Under the pieces are notes generated by a model that was given only the letters and a program-made list of their open reading frames with translations, had not been told where the DNA came from and ran no database searches. A stretch of DNA of 64,000 nucleotides from Bacillota bacterium. Lineage in GTDB: Bacteria; Bacillota; Clostridia; Lachnospirales; Lachnospiraceae. Where the stretch lies: assembly GCA_023439505.1 (NCBI GenBank), contig JAEXNR010000007.1, positions 493,449 to 557,448 of the forward strand. The letters are read 5' to 3'. The position numbers were made by a program, and so were the translations under genes. The first letter of the stretch is position 1. Each line of letters begins with the position of its first letter. Below are positions 43,288-52,123 of the stretch, in pieces.

Positions 43288-45348
43288 TTACTCAATTGCA
43301 GCTCCATTAAACTCATCTTCTTCATTGTTTTGAGAGTTTCCATCGGGATTTCCGGATCTTTCTTCGTGTTCCGATCCTTCACTGCCACCCGGGTTATTCT
43401 CTTGTCCTGTGCCATTATTTTCTGTATTGTTATTTTCTGTATTGTTATTGTTCTCTACATTATTGTTCTGATTCGCTTCCTGATTGTTTCCCTGCGAACC
43501 CCCATTCCCATTTTGTGTTTGATTCAGGTTCTCTGGTGATAACAGATAATCTATTTCTCCGTCAGGATAAATGCTCACCGCAGGAAGCAGCTCTGTCATA
43601 ATTCTGCTTGCAAGTTTTGTAGCGATGGAACTGTCATCTTGCCTTACAACATTCTGCGGTTCATCTACAATCACATAAATTACGATTTCAGGATGAATTG
43701 CGGGTACCTGTCCAAGGAAGGAGACCAGATAAGTTCCGCCGCCTCTTGGGTATTTCTGTGCCGTACCGGTTTTACCACCGATTGCATAGCCAGTAACTTT
43801 CGCTCCCCCTGCAGTACCCTCTTCCACCGTTTTATACAAAGATTCCTGTAAAAATTTTGAGGTTTTTTCTGAAACAGTCTGGCGCGCCAATACCTTATCA
43901 AACTGCTTTACAGTGGCGCCACTATCATTAATTATTTGCTTTACGATATGAGGTTCATAATAAGAGCCGCCATTTACCAGAGAAGAAAAAGCTGCGGCCA
44001 TCTGAACCATACTGACATTGATATTCTGACCAAAACTGTTCGTTGCCAGATCTACCGCATGAATTTTATCCTCTTTTTTCACAATACCCGCCTCTTCTCC
44101 CGGAAGGTCAATTCCAGTCTTATGTCCGAATCCAAATCTATCCACATAATCAGCGAATACATGTCTGCCTTCCTTGTCTGCAATCTGCATCAACGCATCA
44201 TTACAGGATTTCATAATCGCTTCCTGCAGGGTAACCAGTCCATGTCCGTTTCTGTTGCTGCACTGAATATAATCAGGCCCGATCTGCTGTCCACCATCGC
44301 ATTGATAGGTGTCATTTACAGTAATCACATTCTCTTCCAGTGCGGATGCAATGGTAAAGGGTTTAAAAGTTGAACCCGGCTCATACAAAAGTCCCAATGC
44401 ATCATTCTTCCACAACTCGTTTAAAGCTGTTATCTTCTCTTCCTCCGTCATGGAAGATATTTCCTGTTTTGTATAAAGCCCTTCCAGTTCTCTTGGCTGA
44501 TTTAAATTGTATTCCTGATTGGATGCCATCGCCAGGATTTCACCGTTATTCGGATTCATCACCAGGACCCCGATATTTTCGCTGCCAAAGTCTTGATTAA
44601 AGGTTTTGATATGTTTTTGAATAATTCTTTGGGCATTCATATCAATCGTACTGATAATGCTATCTCCATTCACCGGTTTCTTTAATATTCTCTCAATGTT
44701 TAGTGTAGAATCAAAGTACCCATATTCTCTTCCATTTGTCCCATTCAGTTCCTCGTTATAAGATTCTTCTATTCCAAAGTATCCCCGGTTATCGGAAGAA
44801 GTAAATCCCAACACATCACATGCCAGCGTATCATAGGGATAAGTTCTTACGTATTCTTCTTCAAACCATACGCCCATAATTTCATCATCTTCGCTCATTA
44901 CTTTCTTAAAATCCTGTACCTGCTGATAATTTAAATGCTTCAGCAATATCTTATACTGGCTATTTGGATCATCATCCAGTATGGACTGCAATGCTTGCGC
45001 CTCCAAGGCAAAATTACTCGTCAATGCAGTCAAGGTCGGTTCAATACAATCTTCGTACAGAAGGAGCAGTTTCGGATCCAGGACCAGCTTGTATTGAAGT
45101 TCACTTTTTGCAAGTACAGTACCGTTACGATCCATAATGGCCCCTCTCCGGTAAGGAATATCCTGCGTGACATAGGACTGCCTCGCCAGTACCCGTTTGG
45201 TGAATCTGTCACCATCTACATGTACAATAAAGATTAATCTTCCCATCAGACCAACCAGGAGAAGAATAATAACACAAAATACAAGCAATAACCTTGCTTG
45301 CATTCGTGATGAGAATTTTTTTAGTTGTCTTTCTGATGCTCGTGCCAT
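43288..45348 (-). CDS. Class B penicillin-binding protein (FtsI/PBP2B-like) with Asn/Gly/Glu-rich tail
   Basis: A division-type transpeptidase encoded directly after ftsL, the place of ftsI/pbpB. It has an N-terminal anchor (about 20-42), a dimerisation domain and a transpeptidase domain with the full motif set: SxxK (EPGSTFKPFTIAS), SxN (MKSCNDAL) and KTG (IGGKTGTAQKYP). In place of the PASTA domains of PBP2B it ends in about 75 residues of Asn, Gly, Glu and Gln. ATG 45348 is chosen because AGAGG lies nine bases upstream. Confidence 0.9.
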   Translation of the reverse strand: MARASERQLKKFSSRMQARLLLVFCVIILLLVGLMGRLIFIVHVDGDRFTKRVLARQSYVTQDIPYRRGAIMDRNGTVLAKSELQYKLVLDPKLLLLYEDCIEPTLTALTSNFALEAQALQSILDDDPNSQYKILLKHLNYQQVQDFKKVMSEDDEIMGVWFEEEYVRTYPYDTLACDVLGFTSSDNRGYFGIEESYNEELNGTNGREYGYFDSTLNIERILKKPVNGDSIISTIDMNAQRIIQKHIKTFNQDFGSENIGVLVMNPNNGEILAMASNQEYNLNQPRELEGLYTKQEISSMTEEEKITALNELWKNDALGLLYEPGSTFKPFTIASALEENVITVNDTYQCDGGQQIGPDYIQCSNRNGHGLVTLQEAIMKSCNDALMQIADKEGRHVFADYVDRFGFGHKTGIDLPGEEAGIVKKEDKIHAVDLATNSFGQNINVSMVQMAAAFSSLVNGGSYYEPHIVKQIINDSGATVKQFDKVLARQTVSEKTSKFLQESLYKTVEEGTAGGAKVTGYAIGGKTGTAQKYPRGGGTYLVSFLGQVPAIHPEIVIYVIVDEPQNVVRQDDSSIATKLASRIMTELLPAVSIYPDGEIDYLLSPENLNQTQNGNGGSQGNNQEANQNNNVENNNNTENNNTENNGTGQENNPGGSEGSEHEERSGNPDGNSQNNEEDEFNGAAIE

Positions 45349-45377
45349 TGCTTTCAACCTCTTTTACCGGAACCGGA

Positions 45378-45866
45378 TTAATTGGGAACATCTGTATATT
45401 GTCTTGCGTAGCCTCGGTCTTCACTCTTATAAGTGATTACCTTGTTATGATTGGGATAGACCATCCCAAGTTCTTCGACGGCAATTTTATAAACATAATC
45501 CAGATCGTAGGTGGCACTGATATAATCATCCTCCGCATCATTTTCTTTCGTTAGTGAAGTCAGGTTGCTCTCCAGTTTTACTATTCTTTTATCCATTTGG
45601 GTAACATCTGATTGCAGCATAAGATATTCCACACAGACGTATACCGTGGCAATAGCAGCAATTGCCAGTACTACAAAGGAAGCAAAATTGATCCCTGAAA
45701 AAGCTTTGGGGTTGACATTTTCCTTTTTCTTTGGAACATATCTTTCCCTTCTTACTTCCTCTCTCCTGATATCGGGAGCGGTACTCAATTTTCTAACAGT
45801 ATTTCCTTCAATATAGCTTGTCCTTCTGTGATCGTATGATTGTCTTTTGCTTTTATCTGCCTCCAT
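45378..45866 (-). CDS. ftsL: Cell division protein FtsL-like
   Basis: FtsL is a small bitopic divisome protein that pairs with DivIC/FtsB. About 162 aa. It has a long basic cytosolic N-terminus (RREEVRRERYVPKKKE), one transmembrane helix (FASFVVLAIAAIATVYVCV) and an extracellular coiled coil (MDKRIVKLESNLTSLTKEN). A conserved-style ELGMVYP segment follows. Sequence similarity in this family is weak. The call rests on topology and the position between rsmH and the PBP gene. ATG 45866 has GAGGGG upstream. Confidence 0.85.
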   Translation of the reverse strand: MEADKSKRQSYDHRRTSYIEGNTVRKLSTAPDIRREEVRRERYVPKKKENVNPKAFSGINFASFVVLAIAAIATVYVCVEYLMLQSDVTQMDKRIVKLESNLTSLTKENDAEDDYISATYDLDYVYKIAVEELGMVYPNHNKVITYKSEDRGYARQYTDVPN

Positions 45867-45909
45867 GCAATAACCCCTCTTTCCAGCCAACTTATGTCTA
45901 ATTTCATTA

Positions 45910-46854
45910 TTATGTCTTATCCTGTGTTTTCTCGAATACTCTCAGTTTTGCACTCTTTGATCTTTTGTTATACTCTAATTCCTCCGGAGAAGGAAGAATT
46001 GGCTTTCTGGTGATTACCTTCCCTTTGGAACGATTTCCACAGACACACACAGGGAAATTCGGAGGGCAGGTACATGGATTTTCATTTTGTCTGAAGCAGG
46101 ACTTTACAATTCTGTCCTCCAGGGAATGAAATGTAATGATACATAATCTTCCCCCCGGACTTAATAATTCAATCATATCCTGCAATGTATGTTTCAAAAC
46201 TTCAAGTTCCTGATTTAACTCTATCCTGATCGCCTGAAATGTCCGTTTTGCCGGATGCCCGGTATTTACACGAAGTTTCATTGGTATGGCCGCCTTAATT
46301 GCATCAATCAGCTCAAAGGTTGTCTCCATGGGTTTTTCACTTCTTCTGATCACAATATGCTTTGCAATGTTCTTTGCAAAATTATCTTCACCATAATCTC
46401 TGATGATTCTGTATAGCTCCATCTCACTATATTGATTAATGATATCCTTTGCTGTCTTTGGATTTCTCGTATCCATTCTCATATCCAGAGGTGCATCCTC
46501 TTTGTAGGAGAAGCCCCGTTCCGGTGTATCCAGCTGATAAGAAGATACCCCCAAGTCCAGCAGGATTCCATCCACCTGATGTATCCCGGCTTCCATTAAT
46601 ACACGCTTCATATTGCAATAGTTGCTACGCACTATACTAACCCGGTCCTTAAATTCTTCCAATCTATCGCCTGCGGCTGTGATCGCTGCTTCATCCTGAT
46701 CAATCCCAATGAGTCTGCCGTCTTGCAGGCGTTTGGCAATTTCATAAGAATGACCTCCGCCTCCAAGTGTACCATCCACATAGATACCATCCGGTTTTAT
46801 TTGTAAGTTCTCTATGGTTTCATCTAATAATACTGATTTATGTTCAAATACCAT
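45910..46854 (-). CDS. rsmH: 16S rRNA (cytosine1402-N4)-methyltransferase RsmH (MraW)
   Basis: RsmH methylates C1402 in 16S rRNA with S-adenosylmethionine. The 314-aa protein starts with the signature FEHKSVLLDETIENL, followed by the SAM-binding DGTLGGGGHS. It also has the LDLGVSSYQLDTPERGFSY segment and the C-terminal ITFHSLEDRIVK. A cysteine cluster near the end (CTCPPNFPVCVCG) is typical of Gram-positive members. ATG 46854 has TAGGAGC upstream. It follows mraZ. Confidence 0.96.
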   Translation of the reverse strand: MVFEHKSVLLDETIENLQIKPDGIYVDGTLGGGGHSYEIAKRLQDGRLIGIDQDEAAITAAGDRLEEFKDRVSIVRSNYCNMKRVLMEAGIHQVDGILLDLGVSSYQLDTPERGFSYKEDAPLDMRMDTRNPKTAKDIINQYSEMELYRIIRDYGEDNFAKNIAKHIVIRRSEKPMETTFELIDAIKAAIPMKLRVNTGHPAKRTFQAIRIELNQELEVLKHTLQDMIELLSPGGRLCIITFHSLEDRIVKSCFRQNENPCTCPPNFPVCVCGNRSKGKVITRKPILPSPEELEYNKRSKSAKLRVFEKTQDKT

Positions 46855-46902
46855 ATGGCTCCTATCTGCTTTTATTCGCATAGTTATCATGATTTGCCTG
46901 CT

Positions 46903-47331
46903 TTAAAAACTGATACCGTACTCAGACATATGCTCAGCAATTGCATCTACATTATCATAATCGTTGTTATTCTCCCAGCGTTGTAAACTCCAAATCTCTA
47001 TTTTGCTTAAAACGCCAACAAATACGATATCCTTATCAAGAGCCGCATTCTCTCTGAGCTTCGCAGGTATTAGTATTCTTCCCTGTTTGTCCGCTTCGCA
47101 TGCAGCAGCACCTGCCATAAAATACCGTTGTAATTGTCTTGCTTCTCTGGTTCCCGGAAGTGTCTTTAGTTTCTCAACAAATGTCTGCCATTCTCCCTGC
47201 GGATATGCAAAAAGGCAGCCGTCTAACCCCAGCGTGATGACAAATTCGTCCCCTAAGTCTTCTCTGAACTTTGACGGTATGATAATTCTACCCTTTGTAT
47301 CTATGGAGTGATGAAACTCTCCCATGAACAT
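46903..47331 (-). CDS. mraZ: Transcriptional regulator MraZ
   Basis: MraZ is a DNA-binding regulator at the head of dcw clusters, made of two SpoVT/AbrB-like repeats. The 142-aa protein shows both DxKGR motifs: IDTKGRIIIPSKFRE and ADKQGRILIPAKLRE. ATG 47331 is chosen (MFMGEFHHS, GGGG at nine bases), because family members begin with this segment. Three direct repeats of its presumed operator lie just upstream, consistent with autoregulation. Confidence 0.95.
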   Translation of the reverse strand: MFMGEFHHSIDTKGRIIIPSKFREDLGDEFVITLGLDGCLFAYPQGEWQTFVEKLKTLPGTREARQLQRYFMAGAAACEADKQGRILIPAKLRENAALDKDIVFVGVLSKIEIWSLQRWENNNDYDNVDAIAEHMSEYGISF

Positions 47332-47394
47332 AAGACTGCACCCCTTTATCCCAGCGGCAATACGATCAATCATCGGCCTTTTGTGGATTTTAAA

Positions 47395-47421
47395 ACCACT
47401 TTCCACCACTTTGCACCACTT
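47395..47421 (-). promoter_or_regulatory. MraZ operator: three AAGTGGT boxes at 10-bp period
   Basis: Read on the minus strand, AAGTGGT occurs three times with exactly 10-bp spacing (47421, 47411, 47401 as first bases). They lie between the mraZ promoter and the gene. Tandem GTGG-containing boxes upstream of mraZ are the known MraZ binding sites. Their location from about the transcription start onward suggests repression by blocking initiation or elongation. Confidence 0.8.
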
Positions 47422-47429
47422 ATGTGTCC

Positions 47430-47458
47430 ATTTTATATTAATATAGGGAATTAATCAA
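47430..47458 (-). promoter_or_regulatory. SigA-type promoter of mraZ and the dcw cluster
   Basis: TTGATT, a 17-bp spacer and TAAAAT on the minus strand. The expected start point falls next to the first MraZ box. No other strong promoter is seen before ftsZ. Confidence 0.7.
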
Positions 47459-47468
47459 GTATGAAACG

Positions 47469-47520
47469 AAAAAATAGAAGCACAGAATTCCCCATTTTTT
47501 TGGGTTTTCTGTGCTTCTTT
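47469..47520. terminator. Bidirectional terminator between lgt and mraZ
   Basis: A 12-bp perfect stem (AGAAGCACAGAA / TTCTGTGCTTCT) encloses a CCCC/GGG-containing loop. A T-run follows on both strands (ATTTTTT on the minus strand). It ends the lgt transcript and insulates the dcw promoter. Confidence 0.85.
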
Positions 47521-47635
47521 TCTCAATTAATCACAATATCTTGTAGCGTAATTTAAAATCGAACAAATTATGTCAATATATTGTTAATTCCGTCACACAT
47601 GGTAAATAAGCCTCATTTCATCGTAAGAATCGATT

Positions 47636-48574
47636 CTATCTGACTCCTTTTCCCTTCAGTAACTTCGTTCTTTTAATGATAATTGCAGCCGCGGTTACGA
47701 TAACAATCAATGCGGATAACAACTGGGAGACCGCAAATGGAGTCCCCCACAAAAACAATTGATCGGTTCTTAATCCCTCCATCCAGACGCGTCCCAATCC
47801 ATATCCCGCAAGATAGAATAACATGATTTCTCCATCAAACTTTTTGTGCTTTGTATAAAGAATCAAAAAGATTAAAAGAAAGACATTCCATAAAGATTCG
47901 TATAAAAAGGTAGGATGTACCTGAATATAATTGGCGCCGTCTATGGTAACAATTCTATCACGTATTTCTATAATCCTGTCATAAGCAGATATCCTGCCCG
48001 CATATTTTGTCTGCAAGTAAGCCTGGGGCGCAGAAAAGTCATAATCCACATCCCGCAAGTCCAATTGCATGGCAAACAGGCCATTTGTATATTTCCCAAA
48101 TGCCTCACGGTTAAAGAAATTTCCCCATCTTCCCAAAATCTGACCGGTAATTAATCCAATACACCCTGTATCCGCCAAAAGCCAGAAAGAATATTTTTTT
48201 ATCCTGGTATAGACAATTGCTGTTAGGACTGCCCCGATAATACCGCCATAGATGGCGAGGCCTCCGGTCCGCAGATTAAGCACAGACCATGGATTATCTG
48301 CAAATTCATCTAATGCAAAAAGAACATAATATACTCTTGCGCCTATTACAGCTGAAATTATGGCAACCAAGGCAAAATCCAAATACAATTCTGTATTTTG
48401 TCCCGTTCTTTTTGCCATCCATTCGGCAATTAACCAGCCTGACAACATACCAATTCCTATAATAATTCCATAAAAGGTAACATGGTAACCAAAGATATCT
48501 ATCCCATTGGGTAAGTTTCTAATTTCAATTCCCAAATTAGGAAACCTGATGATATTACTTAGCATCGTATACAA
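47636..48574 (-). CDS. lgt: Prolipoprotein diacylglyceryl transferase Lgt
   Basis: Lgt transfers diacylglycerol from phosphatidylglycerol to the lipobox cysteine of prelipoproteins. The roughly 312-aa protein has seven hydrophobic segments. The Lgt signature GRWGNFFNREAFG is present, as are the conserved HPTFLYESLWN segment and a YGLGRVWMEGLRTD motif. The start is uncertain: TTG at 48574 has AGAGG at eight bases, while the in-frame GTG at 48583 abuts it and ATG at 48565 is also possible. Confidence 0.95.
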   Translation of the reverse strand: MYTMLSNIIRFPNLGIEIRNLPNGIDIFGYHVTFYGIIIGIGMLSGWLIAEWMAKRTGQNTELYLDFALVAIISAVIGARVYYVLFALDEFADNPWSVLNLRTGGLAIYGGIIGAVLTAIVYTRIKKYSFWLLADTGCIGLITGQILGRWGNFFNREAFGKYTNGLFAMQLDLRDVDYDFSAPQAYLQTKYAGRISAYDRIIEIRDRIVTIDGANYIQVHPTFLYESLWNVFLLIFLILYTKHKKFDGEIMLFYLAGYGLGRVWMEGLRTDQLFLWGTPFAVSQLLSALIVIVTAAAIIIKRTKLLKGKGVR

Positions 48575-48612
48575 TCCAAGCACCTCTTTCCGTCTATTCG
48601 CAAGACCATTTA

Positions 48613-49707
48613 TTATACATTAAATCGGAATAATACAATATCTCCATCCGATACTACATATTCTTTTCCTTCGGAACGTACCAACCCTTTTTCTTTGGCT
48701 GCATTATAACTGCCGCAGTCAATCAGGTTCTGATAATTCACAATTTCAGCACGGATAAAGCCTCTTTCAAAATCAGAATGGATCTTTCCGGCAGCTTGTG
48801 GTGCCTTGGTACCCACTTTGATCGTCCATGCTCTGGTTTCTTTGGGTCCAGCGGTAAGATAACTGATTAACCCTAATAATTTGTAACTTGCCTTGATCAG
48901 CTTTTCCAACCCGGACTCACTTAATCCAAGTTCCTCTAAGAACATCCGCTTCTCATCTTCTTCTAACTCTGAGATTTCCTGTTCAATCTGAGCGCATATC
49001 ACAAAGACTTCCGATCCTTCCTGTTTTGCCAGAGAACGAACGGCTTGTACATAAGAATTGCTTAATCCATCATCCGCCAAATCATCTTCCTTGACATTTG
49101 CCGCATATATTACCGGTTTCGCTGTCAGAAGATTATAATCATTGATCCATAGCTGTTCCTCTTCATCAGCGGTGAAGCCGATGGCAAGTTTACCTTCTTC
49201 CAGATAGGCTTTCAGACGGCCTAATAACTCCAACTCCTTAGCCTGTGTTTTATCATTTTTTGCACCCTTAGCGGTACGCGATATTCTTCGTTCCAGTATT
49301 TCCAAATCGGAGAATATTAATTCAAGATTTATCGTCTCTATGTCCCTCATTGGATCTACAGAACCATCCACATGAATCACATTAGAATCTTCAAAGCAGC
49401 GAACTACATGAACAATTGCATCAACTTCCCTGATATTAGACAAGAATTGATTTCCCAATCCCTCCCCCTTGGAAGCACCTTTTACCAGACCTGCAATATC
49501 CACAAATTCGATTGTTGCAGCAACCACCTTTTCAGAATGATATAAATCACCCAGTACCTTTAGTCTTTCATCCGGTACAGGTACTATACCCACATTCGGG
49601 TCTATGGTACAAAATGGATAATTCGCTGACTCCGCTCCTGCTTTGGTCAATGAATTAAATAATGTACTCTTTCCAACATTGGGTAAACCTACGATTCCTA
49701 ATTTCAT
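48613..49707 (-). CDS. ychF: Redox-regulated ribosome-binding ATPase YchF (Obg family)
   Basis: YchF is a conserved P-loop protein of the Obg group that prefers ATP and associates with ribosomes. The 364-aa protein shows the G1 motif GLPNVGKSTLFN, G3 DIAGLVKGASKGEGLGN and an NVKE segment in place of the NKxD that confers GTP specificity. A coiled-coil insertion and a C-terminal TGS domain (SEGKEYVVSDGDIVLFRF) follow. AAGGTAAG precedes the ATG. Confidence 0.96.
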   Translation of the reverse strand: MKLGIVGLPNVGKSTLFNSLTKAGAESANYPFCTIDPNVGIVPVPDERLKVLGDLYHSEKVVAATIEFVDIAGLVKGASKGEGLGNQFLSNIREVDAIVHVVRCFEDSNVIHVDGSVDPMRDIETINLELIFSDLEILERRISRTAKGAKNDKTQAKELELLGRLKAYLEEGKLAIGFTADEEEQLWINDYNLLTAKPVIYAANVKEDDLADDGLSNSYVQAVRSLAKQEGSEVFVICAQIEQEISELEEDEKRMFLEELGLSESGLEKLIKASYKLLGLISYLTAGPKETRAWTIKVGTKAPQAAGKIHSDFERGFIRAEIVNYQNLIDCGSYNAAKEKGLVRSEGKEYVVSDGDIVLFRFNV

Positions 49708-49745
49708 CCGTTCTTACCTTCCTTACTGTATCATCTTTATGTTAT

Positions 49746-50405
49746 CTAATCCCTGGATTCTATCACAATAAGTGTTCCCTGTGTAAACTCCACACAAGCG
49801 ATCTCTTCCCTGATTTCATTGCTAATCCCAAGACTGCTGCCACCTGCAAGGGTAATACTGTTTAATGGATATTTAAATCCTTTTAATGTAAGTCCGCTTA
49901 CCTTATCTGTAAACGGTAATAATGATACAAAATTACCATATTGCTTTTCTTTTTCAATTGTAAAGCATTCCTTCTTTAAATAGATCTTATTATGTTGATC
50001 TATGATATATCCCGGCACTTCTAATTGGAGGGGCAGCAAGAGTAAATGAATATTCGCAAGAACATGGTCCAATCTGCTGCCGGTGGCACCTACGATATCT
50101 ATTTGATCAGGATTATGCATCAATGCAAGTTCCAAGGCAATCTGCGTATCTGTCTTATCCTTCTCAGTGGGAAATGTTTGTATGGGTGTGGAAATATCAC
50201 GATATTTCCCAAGAAGGGTTTCAGGAACAGAATCAAAATCACCTACGATATAATCCAATTCCAGATGACACAGATCTGCCAGAATGAGCCCGTGATCCGC
50301 TGCAATTACCATAGAGTAAACTTCATTTTCAACAAAATTTTTTACAAATTCAATATCCGCCGCTCCGCCGGTAACAATCAGTACCTTGCCTTTTTTATCT
50401 GTCAT
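49746..50405 (-). CDS. thiN: Thiamine pyrophosphokinase ThiN
   Basis: ThiN makes thiamine diphosphate from thiamine and ATP. The 219-aa protein has the substrate/ATP segment IAADHGLILADL, the acidic VGDFDSVPETLL, and TDTQIALELAL. The GATGSRLDHVLANIHLL motif completes the set. ATG 50405 has AGGTG at eight bases; ATG 50411 is an alternative. It lies in the conserved prkC-rsgA-rpe-thiN order of Firmicutes. No TPP riboswitch was seen. Confidence 0.94.
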   Translation of the reverse strand: MTDKKGKVLIVTGGAADIEFVKNFVENEVYSMVIAADHGLILADLCHLELDYIVGDFDSVPETLLGKYRDISTPIQTFPTEKDKTDTQIALELALMHNPDQIDIVGATGSRLDHVLANIHLLLLPLQLEVPGYIIDQHNKIYLKKECFTIEKEKQYGNFVSLLPFTDKVSGLTLKGFKYPLNSITLAGGSSLGISNEIREEIACVEFTQGTLIVIESRD

Positions 50406-50457
50406 ACCCATCAGCACCTAGTTTCTCTTTATGATTGATCCTCGTTATCCTTACTAT

Positions 50458-51120
50458 CTAATTTGAGAATTTATGAAAGATTTCTTTATAATCACGAATA
50501 TTCTTTGCAATATCCCCCTGAAAGATGTCAGTTCCGGATACAATCACATTTGCACCGGCATCAATTACCTTCTCCAAATTAAAGGTTTTGATACCTCCAT
50601 CAACTTCGATATCAATTTCTCTTCCGGACTCCTTTATGATTTTACTTAGTTTCTTTATTTTATCCAGTGTAAAGGGGAGAAAGGTCTGTCCCCCAAAACC
50701 AGGATTTACACTCATAATTAATACCATGTCCAGATCAGAAAGCACATAATCCAAAACATTCAACGGGGTGGCCGGATTTAAGGAAACTCCTGCTCTTAAG
50801 CCCAATTCTTTTATCTGAGACACAGTCTTATGAAGATGTCCGCAGGCCTCTGCATGTACGGTTATGATATCCGCACCTGCATCCTTAAAGTCCTTCACAT
50901 ATCGTATCGGTTCATCAATCATTAAATGAACATCAAAAATTAGCTTCGATTGATTTCGGATCGAAGCTATCACCGGAAAGCCGAAGCTTATGCTGGGAAC
51001 AAAACTGCCATCCATCACATCAATATGCAGATAGTCCGCACCTGCATTCTCAACTTGACTGATTTGGTCTCCTAAATTATTAAAATCTGCTGCAAGCATA
51101 GACGGTGCCAATTTAATCAT
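50458..51120 (-). CDS. rpe: Ribulose-phosphate 3-epimerase
   Basis: Rpe interconverts ribulose 5-phosphate and xylulose 5-phosphate in the pentose phosphate pathway. The 220-aa TIM barrel starts with IKLAPSMLAADF. It carries LHIDVMDGSFVPSISFG, FDVHLMIDEP, MSVNPGFGGQTF and IEVDGGI, which hold the metal and catalytic residues. ATG 51120 has GGAGGAAAG upstream. It follows rsgA by about 120 bp. Confidence 0.96.
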   Translation of the reverse strand: MIKLAPSMLAADFNNLGDQISQVENAGADYLHIDVMDGSFVPSISFGFPVIASIRNQSKLIFDVHLMIDEPIRYVKDFKDAGADIITVHAEACGHLHKTVSQIKELGLRAGVSLNPATPLNVLDYVLSDLDMVLIMSVNPGFGGQTFLPFTLDKIKKLSKIIKESGREIDIEVDGGIKTFNLEKVIDAGANVIVSGTDIFQGDIAKNIRDYKEIFHKFSN

Positions 51121-51240
51121 ATCTTTCCTCCATTCGCATTCCGGCAAGAATCCTGCGTTTTCTGCTCAGTCGTTAGTAAACACTGTACCATTGGTATAGG
51201 AATTATTAAAACACACACCTTTATATGATGTATCGGTATC

Positions 51241-52122
51241 TTAGTATTTTTTATGATTTTTTAATTCTTCATACAAGGTTACATAATTATCATATCTGAT
51301 TCTGCTGATTTTTTGATTATTTAGAGCATCTTTTACAGCACAACCGGGTTCATTTAAATGCATGCATCCAATAAAACGGCAGTCACATTCATACTTTAAA
51401 AACTCAGTAAAATAATCTTTCAGCTCTTGTTTATCAATTTCATGTATAAAAAGGGAACTAAATCCTGGCGTGTCCATAATATAAGTATCCTGATCAACAC
51501 AGATCAATTCAGAATGCCTGGTAGTATGTTTTCCTCTCTTTATCTTCTCACTGACGCTGCCGGTCTCCATCTGTATCTCAGGCTGGATGGAGTTAATTAA
51601 AGAAGACTTTCCAACACCGGAGGGTCCGGCAAGTACCGTCGTCTTTCCTTTCATCAGCTGTAGAATATCCGATAAATTTTCACCTTGCAGCACGCTGGTC
51701 GTGATAACGTCATACCCGCCTGATTGATACGTCTCCTTAAGAAGAGACATCTCCCTTTCACCGGCGATGTCTTTCTTGTTAAAACATACTATAGCTGGTA
51801 TCTGTTGTCTTTTCATCATAACAAGAAAACGATCCAGTAAATTAAGATTCGGTTCAGGCTCTGCTGCTGCAAATATTACCATTGCCTGGTCAATATTTGC
51901 TACAGCAGGCCGCACCAACTCATTTCTTCTCGGAAAAATTCGGACGATAATTCCTTTCCCCTCCGGCTGATCATTGGTATCTATTTCCACATCATCGCCA
52001 ACAAGAGGCTTCAGATTTTGGTTACGAAATATCCCCTTCGCTTTACACTCATAAACCTTATCCTCGAGCGGCACATGAACATAGTAAAATCCTGCTATAC
52101 CTTTGATAATCTTTCCCTTCAA
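51241..52122 (-). CDS. rsgA: Ribosome small subunit GTPase RsgA
   Basis: RsgA is a late 30S assembly factor with circularly permuted GTPase motifs. The 293-aa protein has an N-terminal OB fold, G4 (VCFNKKDI), then G1 GPSGVGKSSLIN and G3 DTPGFSS. A C-terminal zinc-binding region follows with CDCRFIGCMHLNEPGC. The start is TTG; its GAGGAA ribosome site lies inside the end of prkC, so the two are tightly coupled. Confidence 0.95.
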   Translation of the reverse strand: MKGKIIKGIAGFYYVHVPLEDKVYECKAKGIFRNQNLKPLVGDDVEIDTNDQPEGKGIIVRIFPRRNELVRPAVANIDQAMVIFAAAEPEPNLNLLDRFLVMMKRQQIPAIVCFNKKDIAGEREMSLLKETYQSGGYDVITTSVLQGENLSDILQLMKGKTTVLAGPSGVGKSSLINSIQPEIQMETGSVSEKIKRGKHTTRHSELICVDQDTYIMDTPGFSSLFIHEIDKQELKDYFTEFLKYECDCRFIGCMHLNEPGCAVKDALNNQKISRIRYDNYVTLYEELKNHKKY

Positions 52123-52123
52123 G

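Noticed and set aside
50406..50457. TPP riboswitch for thiN
   Set aside because: The gap to rpe is about 50 bp, too short for the aptamer, and no thi-box sequence is seen.
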